NCBI GenBank assembly: GCA_018873225.1
Contig: JAEILZ010000003.1
Span: forward strand, 2,108,001 to 2,172,000
Length of the DNA stretch: 64,000 bases
From: [Phialemoniopsis] sp. UDSM-2020
Lineage: Eukaryota; Ascomycota; Sordariomycetes; Thyridiales; Thyridiaceae
Direction: 5' to 3'
A program made the position numbers and the translations under genes. The notes under the pieces are model-generated. The model was given only the letters and a program-made list of their open reading frames with translations. It had not been told where the DNA came from and made no database searches. Of this stretch, positions 52,552-64,000 are shown in pieces (the stretch's first letter is position 1; every line of letters begins with the position of its first letter).

Positions 52552-54629
52552 ATGGAGCCCGATTCGAGTCGGGCCTGCTCGCCCGTGCCTCTTCAGCCCA
52601 TCAGCCCGGAGCGCGTCAACCAGCAGCGCGATATGTTCTCGCCCATCCGCGGCGGCGGTCACTCTCGCGATAGTTCCGTGTCGGAGAAGATCAGCCAGTT
52701 CAACACGTTGGCCATGCAGTCGAAACAGCTGGAGCGCAAAACGGCTGATGCCGCTCTAAAGCGCGCCATGCTGGGACGGGAGGAGGCCGAGGCCGAGATG
52801 CGCCGATATCGCGACGAGACAAAATTACTACGAAAACAGGTCGAGGAGGGCAAGGAGCGGGAGCGGAGAGTGGGAGAGAGATTGGAGACTGTAATGGTAC
52901 GTGCGACTTCAGCACTCCTATCATGTCGAACTACCTACTGACTATGAGCATTTTGTAGGAGAACTACGGCCGCGCGAAGGAGACTTACTCTCATACCCAG
53001 GCATTATGGGAGAAGGAGATCCGGCGGGCACGAAAAGAGACGTTCAAGTCACAGAGCGTTATTGTCAAATTACAGGAGGAACTGAAATCGGTTCGACAAG
53101 CGCAAAAGTCGGCGGAAGAAGGCCTCGAACGGGAGAAAGAGCGCAGTCAAGCACGCGAACAGGAAGCCTTTACCGCTAGGTACGGACTGGTCGGCTGTCA
53201 GGAACAGCTTGAGCAGGCTCTGGAGCGGATCAAGGTGCTAGAGCAAGAGCGCGATGCTTTCAAGTCACTAGCCAAGTCCGAAGACGACGTCGCCAAGATT
53301 GCCGCCGAGGGCTTGCTGCCGTTGCCCAAGGCCGGAAACTCGACTGAAGAGCAAGATGAGTTCGCATCGCCAAAGAAGCGGCCTCGTGTATCCTCCTTCT
53401 CAGCAGCAGACGTCAAGTCTTCTGCCGCCAGCGAGGCCGAGATCGAAGAACTCACCCGCCTATGGCAATGGGAGAAGCAGCGCGCTGATCGGACAGCCGA
53501 TCATGTCGAGTATCTTGAAGCAGAATGCCACCTGAGGGCATGCTCGTGCATGAAGAAACGCCCGCGTGCAAGCACTCTTGAGACGGGAGCGCATCAGCGA
53601 GCCGGCCATTCGGTTTTTCATGATGCGGGAGATGCCATGATCATTAGCGAGGCAGTCGTATCTTCCGCGTCAATCCACATGATGCCCAGCAAAAAATCCC
53701 CCAAACGGCTCAAGTTGGACAAGCCACGAAACGAGCCGAGGCGCAGCACGATCTTCGTCCCCGAAGAAGGGGTATTCCGTACCGTTTCACAGGAGGTCGC
53801 CGAGGCTATGGAGGTCGCGTCTGTCCCGGCCAAGGAGGAGCAAGATGTTGTTGAGGAGACGGTGGTTGCACAAGAGCCAATTGTCAAAGAGGTGTCAAAG
53901 ATGGAAGAGACAGAGGAGGCGGAAGAGGTGGTCACAGAGCCTCCGACACCTGTCGAGCCCACCTCAAATCCCCCGTACTATGCCCGTACACCGTCTGTCG
54001 ACCCTCCATCTTTCGCCCTCCTCGCTCAACAGCGCACCTCGCTCCTCTCTCTCCTAGATGCTCCCCACGAGGAACGTCAGGCACCGATGATGTTCAACAT
54101 TCCAACCACGCCAGGACCCAACCCTGAATCTCGCGAAGACACAATGGAGGTCGAGGAGATCGACGTCGAGCAGACTGGCAACACAACGCCCATTGCCCCC
54201 CACGACGGTCCCGATGACGCCACACCGCGACCGGCACACAGCGAGGAGTCTGCCCCTGGTATGGCTCAAGATGGAACTGCGCGGCCGCACACTGCCGCTG
54301 CATTCTATACGACAGTCACCAAGGTTCCCTTGCGCGAAGAGACGAAGGACCCGAGCCTGGCCCAGCGGCTGATGGCAGCGCAGAGGACCCCGAACAACGC
54401 AAAGACGCCACAACACAGCGGGCCGCACTTCGACATCAACAATCCGGCACTCACGCCGACCGTGACGCGGGAACAGGCTCTGGCCCAGATCCGTGAGCGT
54501 AGGGGGCGTGCGAGGAGCGCCCAAGGTGGTGCCATCACGCCTAGGAGGCCGATGGTCGAGGGCGCAGAGCGGAGGGACGTCAGCGCCCCTGTTGGCCGCG
54601 CGGCCAGCGTCCGCAAGGTGCGGTCCTGA
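52552..54629 (+). CDS. Coiled-coil, probably nuclear protein of unknown function
   Basis: Two exons, 52552-52896 and 52959-54629, give 671 residues. The ATG lies in ACC-ATG-G. The N-terminus has several Ser-Pro sites (ACSPVPLQPISPERV, MFSPIRGGG) as in CDK targets. Residues about 45-235 form an almost continuous coiled coil rich in Glu, Arg, Gln and Lys, crossing the intron (KQLERKTADAALKRAMLG, LEQALERIKVLEQERDAF). Three basic patches look like nuclear localisation signals: SPKKRPRVSS, MKKRPRAST and KSPKRLKLDK. A second short coiled coil lies at about 280-310 (LTRLWQWEKQRADRTADHVE). The rest is acidic and disordered, with a basic end (VGRAASVRKVRS). I do not recognise the family. The layout would suit a spindle, kinetochore or chromatin scaffold, which is inference. 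Confidence 0.85.
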
Positions 54630-55131
54630 GTTGGCAGCTCAGTAATCAGTGGCAGTGGTGGAGATGCAAACCTCGGGGTTGGCTCTCCTCTTCTCCAAAC
54701 TTTTTCGTGTTCATACTTTCTTTCAAGAACAAGACACTCATGTACGACGACCAGGACTGGCTATGCATTGCTTGGGTGTTTTGCTATTTTTCTTTGGCGG
54801 ACAAAACATCAGGCTGGCAGGCGTTCTGGCGATCTTGCATTTTGTTCACGGTCTAATGACGATGGAAACTCTTTTGCGCTGGGGGTTTTAGAATATTGTA
54901 CAAGCACCACTGCTTGTTAATTGATGAATATTCGGTACTTAAAGGCTCATCGAGAAAGCAAGGTGATGATGACTGGTGTGCTAAGCCGCGATTGATGAAC
55001 AACCACAATATCTATATATCCTCTCGTCAAAACTCATTGTGATACACAACATACTCGCTAGCTTCACGGACACCGCACTGCCTTTGCCAGCTCCTCATCT
55101 CTGTTACGGACCCTCCAAGGACCGAAAACAT
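54630..55131. other. convergent 3' intergenic region
   Basis: Tails of the coiled-coil gene (+) and the BTB gene (-). No coding signal. Confidence 0.55.
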
Positions 55132-56705
55132 CTATGAGTTCAAGAAACCGCGCTGAGAATTCCTTGCGTGCTCAGAGCTCATCGCCTCGAGTTTGACAGC
55201 CACCAGTACGCACTCGACAGCGCTCTTGCCATGCTTAGCTGACTGTATGCGCAGTCGCCACTGGCCCTTGCGCACCACCCACTCCTCCGCCCCTTGGCCC
55301 AGGACGCTGGCATCGACGCGCCGGCGCTTGCGCGGGTTGAAAGCGACGCTACCCATGGCAGATGCGGGCGACTCGAGTCCCCCGGCACTTGAAGGCGCAG
55401 ATAGAGGCGCCGCAGCGGCGGTTGATTCGTCGACGAGCACCTCGGGTGGCGTGAACGGTCTGCCGTCCAGGGTGATTGCGGTCTCCGGCTCGAGCATGAT
55501 GCGCACCAGGTCCTCGCTCAATGGGGTATTTCCTGGCGTCGGCGGCTCGCTCGAGGCACCGCCTTTGGCCATGAGAAGACCGAGAGGCTGGGTGGTGGGC
55601 GGGAGATTTAGCTTGGTGGCTACAACCTCGAAGAGGCGCGAGATGCGTGCCTTGGCATCGCGGAAAAACTCGACGCGCATGCTCGCCAGATGGATCTTGG
55701 AGGCCTCGCCGCCAATTTCCAGCACCAGCTCGGCGGCTTTGTCATCGACCCATGGCCGGGCATAGTTGACCCATCCGGCCAGGGGGTCGGTCGTGATGGG
55801 CTCCGCGACGACGCTGATGCCGGATTTTAGAATATCTTCTAGACGTAGAGCAATCTCTTCGCGCTTGCGAGCTTGGTTATATGATATGGAATGAGGGATC
55901 AGGCGCTGTTCCAGCCCTTTGATGTTGTAATAACGGCAGTCACGTAACAGCGACTGACGATGGGCATCATCGCGGATGTGGACGGGATAGCCACGGAGTA
56001 GGTGGATAATCTCGGCGAAGATTTCTGCACTGCGGTGAGGAATCGATGGTGGGATGATGGATGGTGGTCGTATAAGCCCGGCACGGTCAAGGCCAGGAAA
56101 GAGATCGTCCGGGTTGGAGTAGAAAATGGCGAAGCCGAGGGTAAAGAAGTTAGGGGTGTTGCCCGGATCCTGAAAGATGTCGCGGGGGATCTGAAATTCC
56201 CGATGTCCTATGGACATGAAGATTGACTCTTCGTAAAGTTGTGATATGAGCTTGGGCAGGGAATAGAACTGGGCGTCGGCAAAGAGGCGGACAAAGTGCT
56301 GCCCATCGCGAGGGGTGACATGATAGCCTTGTAAGTGCAGAGATATGTCTTTGAAAGTCAAGGGGTCGCGGTCTATATACAACGTCTTGATGGCGTTACC
56401 TATATCTTCGCCATTTTGCTCTGCCTCAGTGATCTGGCACTTGAAGTACTGTGAGAAGTAGGACGGCGCTGTCCGGGTTGGTCAGCCGGGGGTCTCAAGC
56501 TTACGAGAGTACAGCATATACCGTCTGAAGAGATCGAGGCGCCCGATAGTTTGAACAGCTCTGAGCCAATCTGGATGGGAAACACTCTTTCATGAGGAAG
56601 TATGCGCGGTATCTTGTGTGAGGGATAGGACGACATGTCTCTCGACTGCGTGTCCTGAGGCTCTGCGCCCGTTAACGGCCGACCAGTATTTGTCATTGAT
56701 TCCAT
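55132..56705 (-). CDS. BTB/POZ domain protein
   Basis: Two exons, 56705-56522 and 56468-55132, give 506 residues. The join restores the BTB core: FPIQIGSELFKLSGASISSD, then APSYFSQYFKCQITEAEQ, NAIKTLYIDRDPLTFKDISL and HLQGYHVTP. This is the potassium-channel tetramerisation-like BTB form common in fungal proteins of unknown function. A second BTB-like half follows (MSIGHREFQIPRDIFQDPGN, then FAEIIHLLRGYPV, LLRDCRYYNIKGLEQRLI). The C-terminal third has a Ser/Ala/Pro-rich linker and a basic patch (NPRKRRRVD) resembling a nuclear signal, then a final strand-rich block. BTB proteins often serve as adaptors for Cullin-3 or as transcription regulators; neither is shown here. Confidence 0.88.
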
Positions 56706-58232
56706 GTCGATAATAAAGGTCCTGGATACACAGACAAGATCGAATTACTGGCCGATTCGGCAGGGCTCTTGTGTGTATGTAAGGGAGCTGTGTTGTTGTC
56801 GCCAGGTCGAGCTTCATGCCATGTTCGGTGGGCACTGCGGCGACAGCAACACAACCTTGTCAAGGCGGTCAATTATAATGACTGACCACGCAACACAAAA
56901 GTAGTAATACAAGATGCGACAGAGTATCAATCATGGCCTGCAATTTTGATGATGGTCAGCAGTCTCACTTTGAGATGCCGCACAGCGACCTGACACAAGG
57001 TGGAAGGCACCCTCTTCGCAAGCACCGCCACTTGTGGCTCTCCAAAGTGTGGCTGAAGCGCCCGCGCCCTATTGGCACCTTCCCGACGCGATCATAGAGT
57101 CTCAGCACGGCCTTCATCTCCGGACACAATGGCATTGTATTGATAGCATTGATGTCAGCTCTATTCCTTGATAGACGTCTTCCTCTATGAGCAGGTGTAG
57201 GACCATCAAAGGTTCGGACATTCTTCCGCGACAACACTGCATTATGCTCTCGAGATAATCCTTCCCCAGTTGGAGCCGGGTGAACCTACTCCCTACCTAA
57301 TATCACACATTTCATCACTGAAGAGGAAAGCGAATGGGTGCGCTTCGGCTTGAATCTGGAGCACATGGCATGTCGTGGAAATAAGCGAGATGTCAAATCT
57401 CATACCTGGGATTGAACCCTACCATTTCCGTAGGTCACCTTAGGACGGATGCGATTAGGCTGCATCATTTCCCATGATAGGCCAATCGCAATCTGCAGAA
57501 AGTTTTTGAGCACTTGCGTCAGTTCAATATCCTAACGAGGCACTCATTGCTCGAGGATGTTTGAGCCCTGGTCAACTCAATGGCATTCAATCCGAGTACT
57601 GTGTGTCCCTTTCCCCGCCCTGATCATTCTGCTTATGGGAACTTATTCGAGGAGACGAAGTTTAAACATGGTCGCAGATTTTTAGAGTCTAAGTAGAGAA
57701 CAATATGTACCTACTGCAATACACTCCAGCTGCCTTGACTGAGAATTGTACTAATTTGTACTTGATAAAGAAGTCCGAGGCGCGTCGAGGCGCTGGCTGC
57801 TGGTGGCATTGGCTCTTGATTGTGCTTTTAGTAAGGTCGGATCACTAGCAGAGAGACCCTCTATTTTTGCTCTTTAAAAGTAAACACGCCAAAATGCGAC
57901 GCGCCTTCCTGCTTCAGGTAACCGGCCAAAAGTCAACAAAAGAGCTCAGGCGACCACCAAAAAGAGGCGACATTGGTGGTACGTGCACCGTGCACCACCC
58001 AAATGACAAGGTCCCTTTTTTTGAGCATCCCCCCCTTGTCTCGCCAATTTCCCCCCACTACACCTGCATCTTCAGGCCTCAGCCAATTTTCTCACAACCT
58101 CAACCCTTGATCGCAAAGTCCCGTCCTTCCGGTTCTTGGTTGTTCAAAAAAAGAGGCTGCTTTTGGTCCCTTTTTGGTATCAGTGCAAAACACATCAACC
58201 GAAACATCACAGCCTTTTGCTAGTCGCCCACC
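56706..58232. other. intergenic, alpha-tubulin promoter
   Basis: Between the BTB gene (-) and alpha-tubulin (+). The right end (58000-58200) is C/T-rich. A GATTGAACCC stretch near 57411 resembles a minus-strand tRNA B box, but no A box or paired stems could be found. No gene called. Confidence 0.55.
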
Positions 58233-60008
58233 ATGCGTGAGATCATTAGCATCAACGGTCAGTACTCACTCCGCTAATCCTTGCCCCCCTGGGTCGCGTC
58301 TCTCACCGCATCCTGGGTTTGCTCCCAACCTGCGTGTGACAACCCGTCTTTCTGCCAGACCACATACTGACTTTTTTCACCCCGATAGTCGGTCAGGCCG
58401 GTTGCCAGATTGCGAACTCCTGCTGGGAGGTGAGAATATTGTCCATTCGCGAAACAGATCCGCCACCATGCTGTCCGCCGCCGATATCTGAGTGTATCAA
58501 GCTGACAAACCGGTATCATAGCTCTACTGCCTTGAGCACGGCATTCAGGTATGTAGACAAGACACTACCTTGGTCAAATTGAGGGTTTACTGACGCGTTT
58601 TCAACAACCTAGCCTGATGGTTACCTTACCGAGGAGCGAAAGGCCGCCGATCCCGACCACGGCTTCAGCACTTTCTTCACCGAGACTGGTATGTCCGAAC
58701 ATAGATATCAGGCCTGGCTGGCGCTGGCAAGCCAGAAACTTGACTGACCATCCCGCCTTCTATAACAGGTAACGGCAAGTATGTGCCGCGAACCATCTAC
58801 TGCGATCTCGAGCCCAACGTCGTCGACGAGGTCCGCACCGGCACCTACCGGAGTCTTTTCCACCCTGAGCAGATGATCACCGGCAAGGAGGATGCGTCCA
58901 ACAACTATGCCCGTGGCCACTACACTGTTGGCAAGGAGCTGATTGACCAGGTTCTGGACAAGGTCCGCCGCGTCGCCGACAGCTGTGCCGGCCTCCAGGG
59001 CTTCCTGGTCTTCCACTCCTTCGGTGGTGGTACTGGTTCTGGTTTCGGTGCTCTGCTCATGGAGCGTCTTTCTGTCGATTACGGCAAGAAGAGCAAGTTG
59101 GAGTTCTGCATCTACCCTGCCCCTCAGACTGCCACCTCGGTTGTCGAGCCCTACAACTCGATCCTGACCACACACACCACTCTCGAGCACGCCGACTGCT
59201 CCTTCATGGTTGACAACGATGCCATTTACGACATCTGCCGCCGTAACCTTGGCCTCGAGCGCCCCAACTACGAGAACCTCAACCGCCTGATTGCCCAGGG
59301 TAAGAATGGCATTTTCCACTCTCGATTGATTGCAATTTTTCTGACGTTTGAACAGTTGTTTCCTCCATCACCGCCTCCCTCCGTTTCGATGGCTCCCTCA
59401 ACGTCGACCTGAACGAGTTCCAGACCAACTTGGTCCCCTACCCGCGTATCCACTTCCCTCTCGTCGCCTACTCGCCCGTTATCTCGGCCGCCAAGGCTGC
59501 ACACGAGGTCAACTCCGTCCAGGAGATCACCATGTCCTGCTTCGAGCCTAACAACCAGATGGTCAAGTGTGACCCCCGCCACGGAAAGTACATGGCCACT
59601 TGCTTGCTGTACCGTGGTGACGTCGTTCCCAAGGACGCCCATGCTGCCGTTGCGACGCTCAAGACCAAGCGGACCATCCAGTTCGTCGACTGGTGCCCCA
59701 CTGGCTTCAAGCTGGGTATCTGCTTCCAGCCCCCCGAGAACGTTCCCAACGGAGACTTGGCCAAGGTCAACCGCGCAGTCTGCATGCTCTCCAACACGAC
59801 CGCCATTGCCGAGGCCTGGTCCGCCCTCTCCAACAAGTTCGACCTCATGTACTCGAAGCGTGCCTTCGTTCACTGGTACGTTGGCGAGGGTATGGAGGAG
59901 GGCGAGTTCTCCGAGGCCCGCGAGGATCTTGCTGCTTTGGAGCGCGATTACGAGGAGGTTGCCACTGATTCGCTGGAGGGCGACGACGGCCTTGAGGCTG
60001 AGTACTAA
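58233..60008 (+). CDS. TUB1: Alpha-tubulin
   Basis: Six exons, 58233-58257, 58389-58429, 58522-58548, 58613-58688, 58769-59299 and 59356-60008, give 450 residues, the standard length. Exons 1-4 are tiny (25, 41, 27 and 76 nt) and together encode [20 protein letters not shown] through the ETG at the exon 4-5 join. The tubulin GTP-binding signature [12 protein letters not shown] is intact. Alpha-specific features include the non-hydrolysing GTP site and the loop at [20 protein letters not shown]. The C-terminal tail is acidic and ends in Tyr (DDGLEAEY), so it could be detyrosinated. Codon bias indicates high expression. The leader is CT-rich. Two alpha-tubulin genes are common in this group of fungi; which paralogue this is cannot be told. 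Confidence 0.97.
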
Positions 60009-60857
60009 GCGGATTTTGGGTCGCCGATGTGTGTTCTCTATATTCTGAACGCACGACAATTCTGTATGCGCTCGTGATATCACAAAACCACTGGTCACTT
60101 TGAAGGGCCCTGTCCAGGCTCAGGTCAAGATTCGCATGTTCTCTTGGCGAGGTCGGATAGCTTGCATCATCTTAGAGACAGTACGGGGTCCATTCCCTTT
60201 TTCTATGGCGAGGAGATGAAGATAGTCGACTTTTAATTCATGACAATACCAAATTGCAATGACACAACCCGGCGTTTTTTACCAGTCACCAGCTTAACCT
60301 GTCCCATGGCCAGTTAGTTTTGTTCCCCCTCCATGATTGCCCCCTGTGTACGGCGTTATACGTAGCACATTGTATTGGTAATTGGTCAATGCCGGCATGG
60401 TAGTGCAAACTGTACATGAGATTGCGGATTGGCCCTCTTAAGCTCGAGTGATGTTCTCCGGACTATGGCTACTGGTCGAATATGTGTGGTTGTTATACTA
60501 ACAACTGGACTGGAGTCGCCTGGGCGGAATTTCGGATTTTCTTGGCGACCTCCCCCAATTTCTGGTTAGCTCCAAAAGGCTGGCTGGAGCTTACAGGGGG
60601 TCGCTGTCCCAAACCCAGCCATCCCCCATTTTGTGGAGGTAGCGAAACGACGACGACATTCCATTTCACTACAGACATCCTGTTCGACCAGCGACTGGCC
60701 ATCTGCAACCTGCGACGTCTTGTCGTAGACCTGGTACTTTGTTCTTCTCTTGGAGAAAACCACGCGCATAGCCATTTTGCGTATTCACAAGTGCGACAGA
60801 TAGCTTCGCCAGCTTGGGAGCTGCGTAGCCGAGCTTGCCTAGCTTCGACCAACGACC
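60009..60857. other. intergenic
   Basis: 3' flank of alpha-tubulin and promoter of the EH-domain gene. A 132-codon plus-strand frame at 60482-60880 overlaps the EH-gene start and has no recognisable domain. No gene called. Confidence 0.55.
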
Positions 60858-63800
60858 ATGCCTGCCGACGGCGCCGCTGATGCCGGTACGCTCACTTTCT
60901 GTCCATCCTTTACGCTTCAGAGGGAGAAGCCAAGTTTGTTTGCGGATATATACTGACAAATGCTTGACCTGCAGGCGCGCCGAATCTAAACCTCACCCCC
61001 GACGAGAAGCGTGTATACGGCCAGCTGTTTCGCCAAGCCGACACGGATAATGTTGGAGTCGTGACTGGTGAAGTTGCTGTCAAGTTCTTTGAGAAGACAA
61101 GACTCGACTCAAGGATCCTTGGAGAGGTAAGAGGTCGACAATGTTCCAGGGTTGGCTTGACGACGATGCTGATATAGGCTCTGCATTCGATAGATCTGGC
61201 AGATCGCGGACAAGGAAAACAGAGGATTCCTCACGCCGGCGGGCTTTGGAATTGTGTTGCGGCTCATTGGTCATGCACAAGGTGGCCGCGAACCTACCCC
61301 CGAGCTGGCGCTCCAACCGGCCCAAATACCACGATTCGATGGCTTCACTCCAGCACCCGCGCCCCTATCCGCGCAGACAACTGGAGCCGGTGTTCCAGGC
61401 CCGATTCAGGCGCAGGGTACCGGCGGCCTGATCCGCATCCCGCCTTTGACGCCGGAGAAGGTGGCACAGTATAACGGACTGTTTGAGCGACAAAGTCTGG
61501 GCCCAGGCAACCTGCTCCCAGGAGACCAAGCAAAGTCCATTTTTGAGAAGTCCGGTCTGCCAAATGAGATCCTAGGACGTATCTGGCAGCTCGCGGACAC
61601 AGAACAGCGCGGAGCCCTCGTTACAACCGAGTTCGTCATTGCCATGCACCTGTTAAGCTCAATGAAGACAGGTACCCTCCGCACTTTGCCCAACATTCTT
61701 CCGGCAGCACTGTATGAAGCAGCCACCAGGAGAGGTCCTCCCGGCGGTCCAAGACAGCAAAGCCCGACCCATACCGGGCCCCCGGTCCCAGCCATCCCCA
61801 GGCAACTAAGCGGGCAAGCGCAGATGCGAACCGGAAGCCCGCTTGGTCGCCCACCCCTAGGACCTCAGACTACTGGAGAATGGCTTGTGACCCCGGCTGA
61901 GAAGACTAGGTGCGATCAGCTTTTTGAAGAGCTTGATAAGAGCAAGAGGGGGTTCATCTCAGGAGAGGAGGCCGTGCCATTTCTGAGCCAGTCCGGTCTC
62001 CCTGAAGACGCCTTGGCCCAGATATGGGATCTTGCCGACTTCAAGTCAGAGGGTCGACTCAACCGCGATACATTTGCTGTTGCCATGTACCTTATCCGCC
62101 AACAGCGAAACAAGCGTGACAGTCCCGCGCCGCTGCCAGCCTCTCTGCCCCCGAATCTGATTCCCCCTAGCATGCGGACCCAAGCTCGACCACCCACGGC
62201 CACTGCATCTGCCTTTGAGCCTCCCGCGCCGCCGCCACCGGCCGCACAGCCCAAGTCTGCCTTGGACGATCTCTTCGGGCTGGACTCCGCGCCAATGTCT
62301 CCAACACTACCTGCCCAAACTGCCATGGCTACTGGCGGATCGACGGGTGCCGCTGATCCATTTGCTGGCGGTCCGAGCTCTCCCGCCAAGGCATCGCCAT
62401 CGACATCTTCATTCAAACCCTTCGTTCCTTCGTCTTCTTTTGGCCGTACTCTCACATCGCAAGCGACTGGAGATTCTAGCGGCTCTGCATCTGCTGCGCC
62501 TAAGCCGACGGTTCAAGGTGCATTCGGCCAAGATGATCTGCTGGGAGACAATGACGGAGACGCCAGCAAGGGACTCAACAATGATTCAACAGAGCTGGCG
62601 AATCTTTCCAACCAAATTGGCTCCCTTTCCAAGCATATGCAAGAAGTCCAGACACAACGTGCGTCGACTCAAAATGAGTTAAACCAGACCTCTCAGCAGA
62701 AGAAGAACTTCGAGCAGCGCCTTTCACAGCTTCGTGCATTGTATGAGAAAGAGGCCAAGGACGTCCGCATCCTCGAGGAGCAGCTCAATACCGCGCGGAG
62801 CGAGACACGAAAGATTCAGGCGGAGATGATGACACTCGACGGTACATACCAAGACCTTCAAAGCCAACATAACCAGATTTCTACTGCTCTTCAAGCCGAT
62901 CAGCAGGAGAACGCCAATCTCAAGGAGCGTATTAGAGTTGTCAATGCGGAGATTGCCCAGATCAAGCCGCAGATTGAAAAGCTCAAGTCTGAGGCTCGTC
63001 AGCAGAAAGGGCTCGTGGCCATCAATAAGAAACAGCTCTCGACTAATGAAGCTGAGCGGGACAGGCTGAAGCAAGAAGCCGAGGATCTTACAAAGAGCAA
63101 CGAGGAGCTTTCTCGTCAAGTCAGCGCTGGATCGTCCAACAACACCCCTGCACAAGTCACCAGCCCGGCGTTGTCCTCCAGCAGCGCCAACAACCCCTTC
63201 TTCCGACGAACTGGCAGTACGGACATCATGGGTGCCTTTGCCTCTCCACCAGCGAAGGCTTTTAATGACAAGTCCTTCGACGACGTGTTTGGTCCTTCGG
63301 CACCCGCTCTCAGTCAAGGGAGCGCGTCTCCTGTTGCGTCGTTCAAGCCTCAGCACACCGGCGCTTCTACAGCTAGCGCCGGGTCCTTTGCGACGCCCGC
63401 GACTGGGAGCACTCCCACTGTGAGTCGTCAAGCTACTCTCAACGTCGACCATCCTCCGCCGCCGCCAGCCTCCCGGCAAATGAGCTCCAGCTTCTTGCCG
63501 TTCGCTGATACATCCGAGTCTCTCACCTCATCTCGTCAAGTCTCGCCACCTGGAAGCCGAGTCGGGCCTATTGAGAACACTCCTCTACCTCTAGAGCCGA
63601 CTGCCACTGGCCAGAGTACTGCGTCTGCGTCGATGTCGGCTAATAACGATTCGACTGCAAAGCCCTCGGATACCGATGAACCTGAGTTTGCTCCCGCTGC
63701 GACGATAGATGAATTAAAGCCTTCGGCTTTTGGTCACGCCCATAGCGATAGCGTTGGCGACCCTTTTGCTGTTGCCGACCAAGCCAAAGCTAAGCAGGAT

Positions 63801-64000
63801 TTCGAGTCTGCATTTGCCAGTTTCAAGAGCTCGCGGGGTAAACCGGAGGAGACTTCCTCCAGCAATGATGCCGCCGTGACGGCTCCTATCACCTCATTCA
63901 ACACTGAGTTCCCACCCATTTCCGAACTGGAACGTGACGATGATTCCGAGTCCGATTCTGACAAGGGTGGCTTCGATGACGATTTCGCCCCTGCATCGCC
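60858..64000 (+). CDS. EDE1: EH-domain endocytic scaffold (Ede1/Eps15 type), 3' end outside the window
   Basis: Exons 60858-60885, 60975-61126 and 61194 to the window end give at least 995 residues; no stop is reached. Ede1 is an early-arriving organiser of clathrin-mediated endocytosis. Three EH domains bind Asn-Pro-Phe peptides: EH1 (about residues 15-95, LTPDEKRVYGQLFRQADTD, LGEIWQIADKENRGFL), EH2 (about 140-230, LTPEKVAQYNGLFERQ, LGRIWQLADTEQRGAL) and EH3 (about 290-375, VTPAEKTRCDQLFEELDKS, LAQIWDLADFKSEGRL). Each EH keeps the IW-x-LAD-type core. A Pro-rich linker follows, then a coiled coil at about 520-705 (IGSLSKHMQEVQTQRAS, LRALYEKEAKDVRILEEQL). Beyond it are Ser/Thr-rich disordered segments, an NPFF motif near residue 727, and an acidic tail (ELERDDDSESDSDKGGFDD). 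A C-terminal UBA domain would be expected downstream of the window. Confidence 0.94.

Noticed and set aside
57400..57430. tRNA-like B box (GGGTTCAATCCC on the minus strand)
   Set aside because: The T stem does not pair over five bases and no A box or acceptor stem lies at the right distance.

Overview
The window is nuclear DNA from a filamentous ascomycete (Pezizomycotina, most likely Sordariomycetes). This is inferred from short GT-AG introns (about 50-120 nt, often with CTAAC- or CTGAC-like branch sites), intergenic gaps of 0.3-2.8 kb on both strands, and the gene families present: fungal Arp3, a fungal HSPA12-type Hsp70, a GPI-anchored cupredoxin and an Ede1-type EH protein. No rRNA, convincing tRNA, CRISPR array, transposon or virus-derived sequence was found. 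I placed 26 protein-coding genes and joined their exons by hand from splice signals, reading frame and family similarity.

Layout. 1-13 kb: ARP3 (+), a 2.8 kb gap holding the ADH1 promoter, alcohol dehydrogenase (+), a Nudix hydrolase (+), an RRM protein (-), and a convergent pair made of an alkyltransferase-like DNA-lesion-binding protein (+) and a histidine phosphatase with a C-terminal PCNA-binding motif (-). 13-20 kb: an RBR-type ubiquitin ligase (-), an HSPA12-like Hsp70 with an apparent frameshift (+), and GPI3/PIG-A (-). 20-26 kb: the DEAD-box helicase DBP6 (-) and a bromodomain protein resembling the NuA4-associated Bdc1/BRD8 type (-). 26-36 kb: a long non-coding gap, a small coiled-coil protein (+), a secreted aspartic protease (-) and the ER chaperone LHS1 (-).

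36-51 kb: a secreted galactose-binding-like protein (+), an SDR oxidoreductase (-), a GNAT acetyltransferase (+), a divergent ribosomal protein pair uS7 (-) and eS25 (+), the mitochondrial ADP/ATP carrier (+), the kinetochore/Fanconi factor CENP-X/MHF2 (+) and a GPI-anchored cupredoxin (+). 51-64 kb: a membrane-anchored cytochrome b5-like MAPR protein (-), a large coiled-coil nuclear-type protein (+), a BTB/POZ protein (-), alpha-tubulin (+) and an EH-domain endocytic scaffold cut by the window end (+).

Most of this is core housekeeping content with no biosynthetic or defence cluster. The most interesting points are: the phosphoglycerate-mutase-like phosphatase ending in a canonical PIP box and basic patch, lying tail-to-tail with an alkyltransferase-like protein; the 14-nt micro-exon that carries the RBR catalytic centre; the one-base frameshift in the Hsp70-like gene at its phosphate-binding motif; and the shared promoter of two small-subunit ribosomal protein genes. 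I found no clearly new multi-gene system.
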